A DNA stretch of 64,000 nt from DATJKD01 sp963834855 (lineage in GTDB: Bacteria; Pseudomonadota; Gammaproteobacteria; Steroidobacterales; Steroidobacteraceae). Of this stretch, positions 1-9,564 are shown in pieces. Within the stretch, counting starts at the first letter, position 1. Each line of letters begins with the position of its first letter. The DNA lies in NCBI GenBank assembly GCA_963834855.1, contig CAWIDH010000003.1:1-64000 (forward strand), read 5' to 3'. The translations under genes were made by a program, and so were the position numbers. The notes beneath the pieces are model-generated. The model saw only the letters and a program-made list of their open reading frames with translations, had not been told where the DNA came from and ran no database searches.

Positions 1-2111
1 CCGGCCGCTTCCTGCAACGCCGCCCACAGCATCTCGACGTGCCTGCGCTCCGTCGTCTCCGAGCCGATGCTGACGCGGATGATCTGCTTTCCCTTCAGCA
101 TCGACGGCGTCAGGTAGGCCTTTCCGCCCTCGTTGATCCGCCGGGCAATCTCCAGGTTGTGCGCCGCGAGCGCCGGCTCGTCGTCTGCGAGTGTGCGCGG
201 GACGTGGCGAAAACAGACGGTCTGCAGCGGCACGGGCGCGACCCGCTGCCAGCCCGCGGTCCGGTCGATCTGCTCCGCGAGCCAGCGCGCGTTCTCGAGG
301 TCCCGTCGGAGCCTCGCCTGCAGTCCCGCGACACCGATGTCGAGCAGGAAGAACCATAGCTTGACTGCCCGGAAGCGCCGACCGAGCTGGATGTGCCAGT
401 CGCGGAAGTTCTTCACCGCACCGTCCTGGGCCGTCCGGAGATAGCTCGGGTTCGTACTCATGACGCGCACCAGGTGCTCGGGGTCGCGCACGTAATAGGC
501 GCTGAAATCGAAGCCGACTCCCATCCACTTGTGGGGGTTGAAGACCACGCTGTCGGCGCGCTCGACGCCCTCCCACATCCACCGGCACTCCGGCAGGACC
601 ATCGCCGTCCCCGCCATCGCTGCATCGACATGCAGCCACGCGCCGTGCTGCTCGGCGAGCGCTGCGATCCCCGCCAGCGGATCGATCGCCGTCGTGCCGG
701 TCGTCCCGATCGCCGCCACGATCGCCGCCGGGCGGAGCCCCGCCGCCCGGTCGGTCTCGATCGCCTGCCGCAGCTGCGTGAGGTCGAGCGCGTGCTCTGC
801 GTCGGTGGCGATGAGCCGCAGGTTCGCCCGGCCGAAGCCCGCCAGGAGCGCCGCCTTCTCGATCGAGCTGTGCCCCTGCTCGGAGGCGTACACGACGAGC
901 GGGGGAGCGCCCGCCTGCAGACCGCCGCCCTGCTGGCTGAAATCCGATGCCTTCTCGCGCGCGCACAGGAGCGCGCAGAGCGTCGCCGTGCTCGCCGTGT
1001 CATGGATTACGCCCGACCAGGCAGGCGACAGGCCCACCATCTGGCGGAGCCAGTCCATCACTACTTCCTCGATCTCGGTCGCGGCGGGCGACGTCTGCCA
1101 GCTCATGCCCTGCACGCCGAGCCCGGACGCGACGATGTCCGCGAGGACCGACGCATACGTCGTGTTGGAGGGGAAATAGGCAAAGAATGCCGGGTGATTC
1201 CAATGCGTGATCCCGCGGAGGACGTCCCGCTCCAGCGCCGCCAGCGCCTCCGGGAGGTGTCCGCCGTCCGCGGGCGGCGACGCCGCGAACCGGGATCTGA
1301 TCTCGCCCGGACGTGCGGGGCTCATCACGGGCCGGTCCTCGATCCGCTCGCGGTACTCGGCGACCCAGTCGACGAGCTGGTGCCCCAGGCGGCGGAATTC
1401 GTCGGCGTTCATTGCGGGCGGAAGTGTGAGCCCGATCACCCGCTCGATCCAGTCGGCAAGCGCGCGCGTCAGCTCGCTCATGACTTCCGGATCCTTCCGC
1501 CCGGTGCGTGCCGGCACATGAAAGGAATGATCGGCATCCTGGAACAGGTTCAACGTGGCGCGCTCGCCGAGCCGTGCGACGAGTGGCCTGGTCAGCTCGA
1601 GGTTGGCAAAGTCGTCGCGTGTCCCCTGGAGAAACAGCATCGGGATCTGCACTTCGAGGAGGTGCTGGCCGCGCGTGTCCGACGGTCGCCCGGGCGGATG
1701 CAGGGGAAATCCCAGGAAGGCCAGGCCCCGGACTCCGGGAAGCGGCGACGCTGCCTGCGCCTGCGAGGTCATGCGGCCGCCGAACGATTTGCCGCCGGCG
1801 AAGAGCGGCACTGCGGGTGCGAGCTGCGCGGCGCTGGCGACAGCCGCACGGACCGTGGCATGACAGAGCTCGGGCGAGTCCGGTCGACGGGAGCCGCGTT
1901 CCATGTACGGAAACTGGTAACGCAGGGTGGCGATACCGCGTGCGTCCAGCCCGCTGGCCACGGCCGCCAGGAAGGGGTGCTGCATGCCGGCCCCGGCGCC
2001 GTGCGCCAGCACGTAACACGCCTTGGCACGCGACGGGCGTTGCAGCAGGCCGGAGACGCGGCGCGCGTCGTCGACCGCTACCGTTACGGCTTCTACGGGC
2101 GACGAAGCCAT
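1..2111 (-). CDS. TEX30-like alpha/beta hydrolase fused to a PLP-dependent (aromatic amino acid type) decarboxylase; 3' end beyond window
   Basis: One uninterrupted reading frame runs from an ATG at 2111 to the window edge (703 codons visible). Residues 1-233 form a small alpha/beta hydrolase of the TEX30/KANL3 type: LAHGAGAGMQHPF near residue 36, a nucleophile elbow GGKSFGG, an acid in GTRDDF and a His in DADHSFH. Met234 (position 1412) then begins a near-complete group II decarboxylase, with NADEFRRLGHQLVDW at its N-terminus, HVDAAMAG for the PLP-contacting Asp and NPHKWMG carrying the PLP lysine. Family members decarboxylate aromatic or related amino acids; the substrate here is unknown. 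The hydrolase ends at its normal C-terminus (ALADWIERVI) and only about seven residues link it to the second protein, so a lost stop codon or base error could have joined two genes. The divergent neighbour at 2223 is an ornithine-cyclodeaminase-like gene. Confidence 0.8.
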   Translation of the reverse strand, partial: MASSPVEAVTVAVDDARRVSGLLQRPSRAKACYVLAHGAGAGMQHPFLAAVASGLDARGIATLRYQFPYMERGSRRPDSPELCHATVRAAVASAAQLAPAVPLFAGGKSFGGRMTSQAQAASPLPGVRGLAFLGFPLHPPGRPSDTRGQHLLEVQIPMLFLQGTRDDFANLELTRPLVARLGERATLNLFQDADHSFHVPARTGRKDPEVMSELTRALADWIERVIGLTLPPAMNADEFRRLGHQLVDWVAEYRERIEDRPVMSPARPGEIRSRFAASPPADGGHLPEALAALERDVLRGITHWNHPAFFAYFPSNTTYASVLADIVASGLGVQGMSWQTSPAATEIEEVVMDWLRQMVGLSPAWSGVIHDTASTATLCALLCAREKASDFSQQGGGLQAGAPPLVVYASEQGHSSIEKAALLAGFGRANLRLIATDAEHALDLTQLRQAIETDRAAGLRPAAIVAAIGTTGTTAIDPLAGIAALAEQHGAWLHVDAAMAGTAMVLPECRWMWEGVERADSVVFNPHKWMGVGFDFSAYYVRDPEHLVRVMSTNPSYLRTAQDGAVKNFRDWHIQLGRRFRAVKLWFFLLDIGVAGLQARLRRDLENARWLAEQIDRTAGWQRVAPVPLQTVCFRHVPRTLADDEPALAAHNLEIARRINEGGKAYLTPSMLKGKQIIRVSIGSETTERRHVEMLWAALQEAA

Positions 2112-2222
2112 GGGCGGTGCGCGGAGCGCATCGGGAGGTCGCAAGACATGGTCCGAGCCATTATGCCGCATCGCGTGCGTGGACGGCTTCGCAAAAAGAC
2201 TGGATGATCTGCTGTACAAGCA

Positions 2223-3222
2223 ATGCAAGTTCTCATCATCAACCAGGCTGAGGTGAACCACCTGCTGCCCATGCATGAATGCATGGAAGCCATGGTCGCT
2301 GCGCTGCAGGCGGTCAGTGGTGGCGACGCGCTGCAGCCGCTGCGCTCCGTGCTGTGGTCACCGAGTCGCGCAGGTGCACTGGGCGTGATGCCGTCGTTTC
2401 TCGCTGGCATCGACTCGTTCGGATTGAAGGCGGTGAGCGTGTTCCCGGGCAATCACGGCACCGCCTACGATTCGCACCAGGGTGTCGTCCTGCTGTTCGA
2501 GGCACGGCACGGCCGGCTGCTGGCGATCATCGACGCCAGCTCGATCACCGCCATTCGCACTGCGGCCGTGAGCGGCGTGGCGACAAGGGCACTGGCGCGG
2601 GAAGACGGCCGGGGACCTGGCGATTCTTGGCAGCGGCACCCAGGCGAGAACCCACCTGTGTGCAATGCAGCTCGCGCGACCGCTGCGGCGCGTGCGCGTC
2701 TGGAGTCGCGACTACGCACACGCGCAGGCGTTTGCCCTGCGCGAGTCTGCACGGTCGGGTGTACGCGTCGAAGCGCTGCCCGTCGCGCAGGAAGCGGTCG
2801 AGGGAGCCGACCTGATCTGCACGACCACCGCCGCCCGACAGCCGGTGCTGCTGGGGGCGTGGATCGCGCCGGGCGCGCACATCAACGCCGTCGGATCGAG
2901 CGTTGCTTCTACGCGCGAGCTCGATACGGCGGCGGTCGTCAGCGCACGGCTGTATGTGGACCGCCTCGAATCGACTGTGAACGAGGCCGGCGATTTCCTT
3001 ATCCCGAAGAAGGAAGGTGCAATCGACGAGGCGCACATTCGTGGAGAAATCGGCGCCGTGCTCCTGGGCCGCGTGCCGGCGCGGCAGTCGCCGGAGGAAG
3101 TCACGCTGTTCAAGTCACTCGGGCTCGGGGTCGAGGATCTTGCCGCCGCGAATCACATATATCAGAAGGCGCTGGCGGAGGGCCGCGGCCAGGCGATCGA
3201 GCTGGGCGGAGACCGCGTTTGA
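2223..3222 (+). pseudogene. ornithine cyclodeaminase / mu-crystallin family protein, one frameshift
   Basis: The first 128 codons, from ATG 2223, match the N-terminus of the ornithine cyclodeaminase/mu-crystallin family (GLKAVSVFPGN, SHQGVVLLFE, ITAIRTAAVSG). The conserved dinucleotide-binding half (LAILGSGTQARTHL, VNAVG-type turn at INAVGSS, final stop at 3222) lies in the +1 frame. The shift sits at about 2607, where GACGGCCGGGGAC reads as one G too many: removing it restores D-A-G-D-L. Repaired, the protein would be about 333 aa, normal for the family. Members are NAD(P)-dependent and act on ornithine, imino acids or keto acids, so the substrate cannot be assigned. It is followed after 48 bp by an amino-acid permease in the same orientation, which suggests a small catabolic operon. 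Confidence 0.8.
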
Positions 3223-3270
3223 CGCCGAGCTCGCGCCGGTGCTCGGGCCGCAGTCGGGCGACATCGCCAC

Positions 3271-4677
3271 ATGATTGACGATTCGTCGATCAGCGCACGC
3301 GAAAAAGGCCTGGCCCAGGGTCTCACCCGGCCGCAGGTGATCATGATGGGGCTCGGCGGCGCCATCGGCACGGGCCTCTTCATGGGCAGCGGTATCGCGA
3401 TCGGCTATGCCGGACCCGCAGTCATCTTGAGCTATGCGATCGCGGGTTTTGTTGCTTTCGTCATGGTCTTCAGCCTTTCGGAGATGGCGGTCGTACATCC
3501 TGCGGCTGGCTCATTCGGCGTCTACGCCGAGACCTATCTCAACCCCTGGGCCGGCTTCGTCGTTCGATATACCTATTGGATGATCCAGGTCGTCGCGATC
3601 GGCGGAGAGGCCGTCGCCGCAGGCGTCTACATGACGTACTGGTTCCCCGAAACGCCGGTTTGGATCTGGTCGATTGGATTCGCCTTTACGCTGGTGTACG
3701 TCAACGCGCGATCGGTGCGCGATTTCGGGACATTCGAATACTGGTTCGCACTGATCAAGGTCACTGCGATCGTCCTGTTCATCATCCTCGGCATCGTCAG
3801 CATCTTCGGTCTCGGCGTGGAGCCGATCGGCTTCCACAACCTGACCGGCCTGCCGGGCGGCTTCATGCCCCACGGTGTCGCCGGCATGTGGATGGCGGTC
3901 ATCATGGGCATCTTCTCCTTCAATGGCGTGGAGGTGATCGCGGTCACGTCCGGCGAAGCCCGGGACCCGCAAACGACCATTCCGGCTGCGCTGCGCAGCA
4001 TGGCGCTCAGGCTGTTCCTGTTCTACGTGCTGGCGCTCGTCATCGTCGTGACCTTCGTGCCCTGGACGGAGACCGGGGCCAAGGTCGTGGCGGAGAGCCC
4101 CTTCGTCAGCGTCCTGGAGTACATCGGCCTGTCCCACGCCGCCGGCATCATGAACTTCGTGGTGATCAGCGCCGCCCTGTCCAGCATGAACGTCAATATC
4201 TACCTGTCCTCGCGCATGCTGTTCTCGCTGTCACGCGGCAACTACGCGCCTGAGTTCCTGGGCCGGCTGAGCAGGTCCCAGACACCGCTTGCGGCGATCC
4301 TCGTCTCCGGCGTCGGCATCCTGTGCACTTCCGCGGTGGCGAAGCTGACCCCACTCGCCTACAACTACCTGTTCGGAATCGCACTGTTCGGCGCGATCGT
4401 CGTGTGGATTTTCATCCTGGTGAGCCACCTGAGCTTCCGGCGTCGCTACAAGGCCGCGGATCTGCCGGTCCGGATGCCGTTCTTTCCGGTGATGCAGCTC
4501 GCCGGCCTGACGCTGCTGGTGGCCGTGCTGATCACGATGGGGCTCGACACGGAGTTCTGGAACATCTCCTGGATCGTCGGCGTGCCCTGGCTGATCGTGT
4601 TATCCGCCGCCTACTTCATCTGGAAGGCGAAGCGCCGCGGCGCCCCCGCTCCAGCCGTCGTCCACGAGGGTGACTGA
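3271..4677 (+). CDS. APC-superfamily amino acid permease (AAT family)
   Basis: A 468-aa integral membrane protein with about twelve hydrophobic segments. The N-terminal signature is typical of the amino acid transporter (AAT) family of GABA, D-Ala/D-Ser/Gly, Phe and Lys permeases: GLTRPQVIMMGLGGAIGTG around residues 17-35, then the Ser/Gly-rich unwound helix, FSLSEMAVVHPAAGSFGVYA and NPWAGFVVRYTYW. FNGVEVIAVTSGEA near residue 220 is another family hallmark. It would import amino acids across the inner membrane by proton symport. Position directly after the cyclodeaminase-like gene suggests the two work on the same substrate. Which amino acid is carried cannot be read from the sequence. The length is normal and the frame intact. 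Confidence 0.88.
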   Translation: MIDDSSISAREKGLAQGLTRPQVIMMGLGGAIGTGLFMGSGIAIGYAGPAVILSYAIAGFVAFVMVFSLSEMAVVHPAAGSFGVYAETYLNPWAGFVVRYTYWMIQVVAIGGEAVAAGVYMTYWFPETPVWIWSIGFAFTLVYVNARSVRDFGTFEYWFALIKVTAIVLFIILGIVSIFGLGVEPIGFHNLTGLPGGFMPHGVAGMWMAVIMGIFSFNGVEVIAVTSGEARDPQTTIPAALRSMALRLFLFYVLALVIVVTFVPWTETGAKVVAESPFVSVLEYIGLSHAAGIMNFVVISAALSSMNVNIYLSSRMLFSLSRGNYAPEFLGRLSRSQTPLAAILVSGVGILCTSAVAKLTPLAYNYLFGIALFGAIVVWIFILVSHLSFRRRYKAADLPVRMPFFPVMQLAGLTLLVAVLITMGLDTEFWNISWIVGVPWLIVLSAAYFIWKAKRRGAPAPAVVHEGD

Positions 4678-4727
4678 CCCGCGCCGGCCGGTGCGCGCTG
4701 CCGTATCGACCCGGGCACCGTCCGCGA

Positions 4728-5951
4728 TCACGCGCCGATCAGCCGGACGATCGCTGCCGCCGAATAATCCGCCGGCGCGCGTTGCTGGATCGCTGCAGAT
4801 TCCGATTCGGCCAGGTGGGCATCCTTGAAGCCGGCGCCGCTGAGAACGCAGACCACGCGCTCGCCTGCGCGTATTTCGCCACGCTCGAGCAGCCCGCGCA
4901 GAGCCGCGACCGGGGCGGCAGAGGTCGGTTCCGCCCAGATACCTTCTTCGCGCGCGAGCCGGGCCTGCATGGCCAGCGCCTCGCCGTCCTGGATACCCGC
5001 GACGGTGCCCTGGGAACTGCGGACCGTCGCCAATGCATGGTCTCCCGTGAAGGGCACGTTGATGCCGGAGAGCCTCGAGCTCGGTGCCGCCACGCCCGCC
5101 ACGCGCTCGGCCCCGGTACGAAATGCTTCCAGCAGCGGCGGTGCGCTGACCGACTGCACGGCGATCATCCGGGGCAACTGCTCGATCATGCCTGCGCGCT
5201 GCAATTCGAGATAGCCGCGCCACTGCGCCGCGAGCAGATCGCCACCACCAACCGGACAAACGAGCACGTCGGGCGCACCGGGCAGCTGCGCGGCAACTTC
5301 ATAGGAGATGGTCTTGAAGCCCTCCAGCAGGTACGGATTCAGAGGCGCATAGAAAAAGGCCAGGTAGCAACGCAAGTGGCCGGCGACTTCGCTGAGCAAT
5401 GCGGCCAGTGCATCGAAACCGCGGCTGAACAGGCCCTCGACCGGAACGACGATGGCGCCTGCGGCGACGGCCTGTCGCAGTTTGCCGGGCGGGCTTCCGG
5501 GTTCGAGCAGCACGAAGCACTTGAGTCCTGCCGCGGCACAGTAGGCTGCAAGCGCGGCCGCCGAGTTGCCGGAAGATGCACTCAACAGGCCCCCGGCTCC
5601 CGCACCTATGGCCAGTGCGGCAGCGAGCGCTGCCGCGCGATCCTTGAACGCTCCTGTTGGATTGCGGCCCTCGTTCTTGAAATACAGCTGCTGCAGGCCG
5701 AGCGAGGGACCGATGCGGCGCGAGCGCACGAGCGGCGTATCACCTTCGCCGAGGTAAGGGATCGGGATCGAAGCCGGCAGCAGGGGCCGGTAACGATCGA
5801 TGCCTGGCCCCGGGCGGATTTCCCTGAGCCGGCCGACGGTCGCGTCGGAATAACCAGGACACAGTATGCCGCCGCAGCGACTGCATTGTCCCAGTTCGCC
5901 GGGCTGGACCCGGTGACCACAAGTCGAGCACTGGAGAGTCAGATCACGCAT
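4728..5951 (-). CDS. threonine synthase-like PLP enzyme with N-terminal zinc ribbon
   Basis: A 407-aa protein read from ATG 5951. A longer open frame extends upstream, but that part overlaps the neighbouring oxidoreductase in another frame and is not family-like. Residues 1-35 carry two Cys pairs (CSTCGH and CSRCGG), the zinc-ribbon start seen in archaeal-type threonine synthases. The fold-type II core follows: GDTPLVRSRRIG, the PLP lysine in NPTGAFKDRA, then ASSGNSAAALAAYCAAAG, and the phosphate-binding glycine loop CPVGGGD. Canonical threonine synthases convert O-phosphohomoserine to threonine, but paralogues of this type act on other amino-acid substrates, and no thrA/thrB lies nearby. It overlaps the upstream luciferase-like gene by 8 bp, so the two are almost certainly co-transcribed. 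Confidence 0.85.
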   Translation of the reverse strand: MRDLTLQCSTCGHRVQPGELGQCSRCGGILCPGYSDATVGRLREIRPGPGIDRYRPLLPASIPIPYLGEGDTPLVRSRRIGPSLGLQQLYFKNEGRNPTGAFKDRAAALAAALAIGAGAGGLLSASSGNSAAALAAYCAAAGLKCFVLLEPGSPPGKLRQAVAAGAIVVPVEGLFSRGFDALAALLSEVAGHLRCYLAFFYAPLNPYLLEGFKTISYEVAAQLPGAPDVLVCPVGGGDLLAAQWRGYLELQRAGMIEQLPRMIAVQSVSAPPLLEAFRTGAERVAGVAAPSSRLSGINVPFTGDHALATVRSSQGTVAGIQDGEALAMQARLAREEGIWAEPTSAAPVAALRGLLERGEIRAGERVVCVLSGAGFKDAHLAESESAAIQQRAPADYSAAAIVRLIGA

Positions 5952-6942
5952 GGAAGTACGGTATGACCTCGCGCCCGAGCAGTTCGATAGCCACCTGCGG
6001 GTCCGGCCCGAGCGGACCGCCCAGACCGATCTCGTCCAGACCGTCTGCGCCGAGCGCCTCGATCTGCGCAATGACCTGCTTCGGGGTGCCGACGATGCCG
6101 AGCTTGAGCATGTCATCGGTGACGAGCGCCTGCGCGCCGGCGTAGTCGCGCCGGTCGATACACGCCTTGATGGATGCGAAATCGGCACGCCGCAGTCCCA
6201 CGGTCGCAAGCGCCTCGTCTTCGAGGTAGGGACCGAAGTAGGCGACCATGTCGCGCATCCTGGCTGCGGCCGCCCGACCATCGGCCGACAACGAGAGCCA
6301 GCCGCAACCCGAGATGACGAAGCGGGCGCGGTCGCGACCGGCCCGCGCTATGCCGCGCTCGATGGCCCGCACCGCCAGGCGCGCTGATTGCGGCGGCGTG
6401 ACCATTGGCTGGCTGCCGTCGCCGATCTCACCCGACAGCTCCTGGAAGTCACCGCCGAACGCACTGACATAGATCGGGATGTCGGCCCGCAGGGGTTTGA
6501 ACCGCAGGTAACACTGCTCGCTCCAGCGGAAGCTGGGGCCGGGGCTCGCCGCTGCTTCCCCGTGCAGCAGGCGACGCACGAGATCCACCGCATCGCGGGT
6601 GCGCTGCAGGTAGTCGGCGGTATCGATGCCGGTCCATCGCACCATCCCGTCCGTGTGCATGCCGAGCCCGAGGATGCAGCGTCCTCCGGACAGCTCGTCG
6701 AGAGTGGCGGCATAGGTCGCGATCTCGCACGGGTCATTGGTGTACGGATTGATGCCGACGCCGCCCAGCTGAACCCGGGTGGTCAGCGTCGCGGCGGCGC
6801 TGGTCAGTACCCACGTATTGCGCATGAACGCGTCGTGCGGAAACCAGACCGAATCGACGCCGGCCGCTTCGGCGCACACCGCAAGCCGCAGCAATTCACG
6901 TGCCGGGCCGAGGTATTCGATCAGCCGTATGCCGAATCTCAA
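5944..6942 (-). CDS. LLM-class (luciferase-like) flavin-dependent oxidoreductase
   Basis: A 332-aa protein of the luciferase-like monooxygenase family (TIM barrel using F420 or FMN). Features include the N-terminal MRFGIRLIEYLGP strand, the AEAAGVDSVWFPHD element, NPYTNDPCEIATYAATLDELSGGR and GLGMHTDG. The C-terminal TPKQVIAQIEALGADGLDEI segment is typical of the methylene-tetrahydromethanopterin-reductase-like subgroup. It is probably a cytosolic redox enzyme; its substrate is unknown. Its stop overlaps the start of the threonine-synthase-like gene downstream. A 248-bp divergent gap (6943-7190) separates it from the TonB receptor and should hold both promoters. Confidence 0.83.
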   Translation of the reverse strand: MRFGIRLIEYLGPARELLRLAVCAEAAGVDSVWFPHDAFMRNTWVLTSAAATLTTRVQLGGVGINPYTNDPCEIATYAATLDELSGGRCILGLGMHTDGMVRWTGIDTADYLQRTRDAVDLVRRLLHGEAAASPGPSFRWSEQCYLRFKPLRADIPIYVSAFGGDFQELSGEIGDGSQPMVTPPQSARLAVRAIERGIARAGRDRARFVISGCGWLSLSADGRAAAARMRDMVAYFGPYLEDEALATVGLRRADFASIKACIDRRDYAGAQALVTDDMLKLGIVGTPKQVIAQIEALGADGLDEIGLGGPLGPDPQVAIELLGREVIPYFHA

Positions 6943-7190
6943 CGCCGCATCCTCGGCTCCTGCAACTGCCGGTCATCCGCCCGCGCCGACGCTGCTTCGT
7001 GCGCCGCTGCAGCGTGATGAGTCCGGGCCCACGGGTCAACTTCCTGCCGCTGTGTGCACTGCGCAACGTTTAGACCCTTCGCCCTATTTTTGCGCTTGTC
7101 TATTCCCGGGGACTGAACGCAGCATCTGCCCGAGCCGATCTGCGCTTTGTATTCAGCGCCTTAGAGAATCCGTCAAGGGGGAGGGATTCG

Positions 7191-9551
7191 ATGAGAACCG
7201 CTCGATCACGCTGCGTAACCGCCGCCGCTCTCCTGACCGTTGCGTTTCCCGCGCCACTTTTCGCCGCCGAGCTCGAAGAGATCATCGTGACCGCGACCAA
7301 GCGCGGCGACACGGATATCCAGTCCATTGCGGCTGGCATCTACGCGGTGAGCGGCAGCGAGCTGGACAGCCGCGCGATCGTCGACTTCGAGGGCTTTGCA
7401 GCATCGGTGCCGGGCCTGCAGTTCCAGGACCTCGGCCCCGGCGACAAGGAATACATCATCCGCGGCATCAACGGCAACGGCCCGGCCGTGGTGGGTACGT
7501 ACTTCGACGAGTACGTGATGTCGGCGAACGACCAGCAGGACGGCGGCGGAAAGAATGCTCCGATCAAGCTCGTGGATCTGCAGCGGGTGGAAGTGCTGAA
7601 CGGCCCGCAGGGCACCCTGTACGGCGCCAGCTCGATGGCGGGCAACATAAAGTTCATTACCCGCAAGCCCGACAGCAGCGAATTCCACGCGTCGCTGGAT
7701 GCGGACCTCGGCGAGACCGAGGAGGGCGGCTTCAACTACACGGTCGGCGGCGTCCTGAACGTGCCCATCGTGTCCGACACGCTCGGGCTGCGCGTCGTGG
7801 GCTGGCGCACGGACGCGGAAGGCTGGATCGACCAGCCGCGGCTTCAGACAGGCCCGACGACGTTCGACGGCAACGCCGAGGACATCAATGACGAGGAGAC
7901 AAACGGCGGGCGCGTCATGCTGCGCTACACGCCGACCGCCAGCGTCACCCTCGATGGTCTGTACCTGTTCCAGGATCTGAAGACCGGCGGCTCGAGCCGC
8001 TTTACCGCGCAGGGCGTGCCGGCCTGGCCGGACCAGCCGCCGGAAATCGCGAGCCTGCCCGGCAACACGGGGTTCGTACCGCTGCCCGGGCTGGCGCCGC
8101 TGACCCCGGGCGACGATTTCATCAACAGCGACATCACGCGGAACTCCCGCGACGACGAGGTCGAGATCATCGGCGGGACCGCGCAGGTGGACTTCGACGC
8201 GGGCACGTTCACCCTGTCCGCCAGTCGCTTTGAGCACGACATCGACTTCATCTTCGACAGCACGCCGATCCTGCTGTTCTTCGGCGTCGATGCGCCCGGC
8301 ATCACCCACCAGCCGCAATCCTATGAGACCAGCATGGTGGAGGCGCGTTTCGCCTCGAGCTTCGACAGCCCGTTCAATTTCGTCGCCGGCGTGTACTACC
8401 AGGAGGATGACAACGATTTCGAAGTGCGCGTACCCACGACCGACGGCAGCGGTGGTGTACCGGCCGTCTGGGACCCGCTGAATGCGAACGATTTCTTCGG
8501 CGGCGGCACGACGTTCTTCTCGCGGGACCGCCACGACGAAGTCGAGCAGCAGGCGGTGTTCGGCGAGATCACGTACGACTTCACGGATCGCTGGCAATTG
8601 CTCGTCGGCGCGCGTTACTTCGAGGTCGAACTCGAATCCATCCAGTCCACCATCCATGCGTTCGGCGGCGCGCTGAGCCCGGTCGCCGGCGAGGTGATCG
8701 GCCAGAACATCAATGGCAACGACATCGGCCGCATCGCGACCGATGACGACACCGTGCGACCCAAGGTCAGCCTGTCGTTCAAGGTCGACGACGACGTCAT
8801 GATCTACGGGTTGTACTCGGAGGGCTTCCGCGTCGGCGGCGTCAACAACTCCAACCAGCCGTTCGCACCCGGCATCCCGGCGACGTTCGACTCCGATGAG
8901 CTGAACAACATCGAATTCGGCATCAAGTCGCAACTGCTCGACAACACGCTGCAGCTGAACGCCGCCGCGTTCCTGATCGACTGGAAGGACATCCAGGTCG
9001 AGCCGCGCGACCCGGCGGGCAATATTCCGTTTACGACCAACGGGGGCGAGGCGGAAGTCAACGGCGTGGAATGGGCGGCCATGTGGCTGCCGACGTCGGC
9101 GCTGACCCTGCACCTGACCGGCACCTGGTTCCTCGACCACGCGCTGACCGAGGACCAGCCGGTGCTGCCCGGCGCCTCACCTTTCGTCATCGTCGGCCAG
9201 GACGGAGACGAGATTCCGAACGTGCCGGAATTCCAGCTGTTCGGCTCCGTGCGCTACGAAACCGAACTGCTGGCCAGGCCGATCTCGTTCACCGCCGACG
9301 TCACCTACCGCGATTCGACCAACACCGAGTTCCGCCCCTCGAGCCCGTTCAACATCGAACTCGACTCGTACACGCTGCTCGACCTCTACGGGGAGTGGGA
9401 GGTGACGGAGAACATCGGCATCGGGCTCTACGTCAGGAACGCCACGGATGAGCTGGCTGTTTTCGACGGCATAGGTACGTTCCAGGATCCGGAAGCGATC
9501 GTCGCCGCGAGGCCACGCACCTACGGCGCGCTGTTCCGCTGGAAGTACTGA
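7191..9551 (+). CDS. TonB-dependent receptor
   Basis: A 786-aa outer-membrane receptor. A signal peptide (residues 1-25, ending LFAAE) precedes a TonB box-like LEEIIVTATKR at about 27-37. The plug domain includes YIIRGINGNGPAV, VEVLNGPQGTLYGASSMAGNI and FITRKPD, and a long beta-barrel ends in the terminal aromatic pattern ALFRWKY. A good Shine-Dalgarno stretch (AGGGGGAGGG, around 7174-7183) precedes ATG 7191. The sequence resembles the large family of receptors found in gammaproteobacteria that feed on complex organics, so the ligand cannot be named. Unlike the second receptor in this window (22322-25382) it is intact. Its 3' side abuts a nested inverted repeat that could terminate transcription. 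Confidence 0.92.
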   Translation: MRTARSRCVTAAALLTVAFPAPLFAAELEEIIVTATKRGDTDIQSIAAGIYAVSGSELDSRAIVDFEGFAASVPGLQFQDLGPGDKEYIIRGINGNGPAVVGTYFDEYVMSANDQQDGGGKNAPIKLVDLQRVEVLNGPQGTLYGASSMAGNIKFITRKPDSSEFHASLDADLGETEEGGFNYTVGGVLNVPIVSDTLGLRVVGWRTDAEGWIDQPRLQTGPTTFDGNAEDINDEETNGGRVMLRYTPTASVTLDGLYLFQDLKTGGSSRFTAQGVPAWPDQPPEIASLPGNTGFVPLPGLAPLTPGDDFINSDITRNSRDDEVEIIGGTAQVDFDAGTFTLSASRFEHDIDFIFDSTPILLFFGVDAPGITHQPQSYETSMVEARFASSFDSPFNFVAGVYYQEDDNDFEVRVPTTDGSGGVPAVWDPLNANDFFGGGTTFFSRDRHDEVEQQAVFGEITYDFTDRWQLLVGARYFEVELESIQSTIHAFGGALSPVAGEVIGQNINGNDIGRIATDDDTVRPKVSLSFKVDDDVMIYGLYSEGFRVGGVNNSNQPFAPGIPATFDSDELNNIEFGIKSQLLDNTLQLNAAAFLIDWKDIQVEPRDPAGNIPFTTNGGEAEVNGVEWAAMWLPTSALTLHLTGTWFLDHALTEDQPVLPGASPFVIVGQDGDEIPNVPEFQLFGSVRYETELLARPISFTADVTYRDSTNTEFRPSSPFNIELDSYTLLDLYGEWEVTENIGIGLYVRNATDELAVFDGIGTFQDPEAIVAARPRTYGALFRWKY

Positions 9552-9564
9552 GTCCCGGGGGTTG

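Noticed and set aside
393..2207. 604-aa plus-strand frame over the hydrolase/decarboxylase gene
   Set aside because: It is Arg/His-rich with no recognisable domain, and mirrors the minus-strand gene, which has clear motifs.
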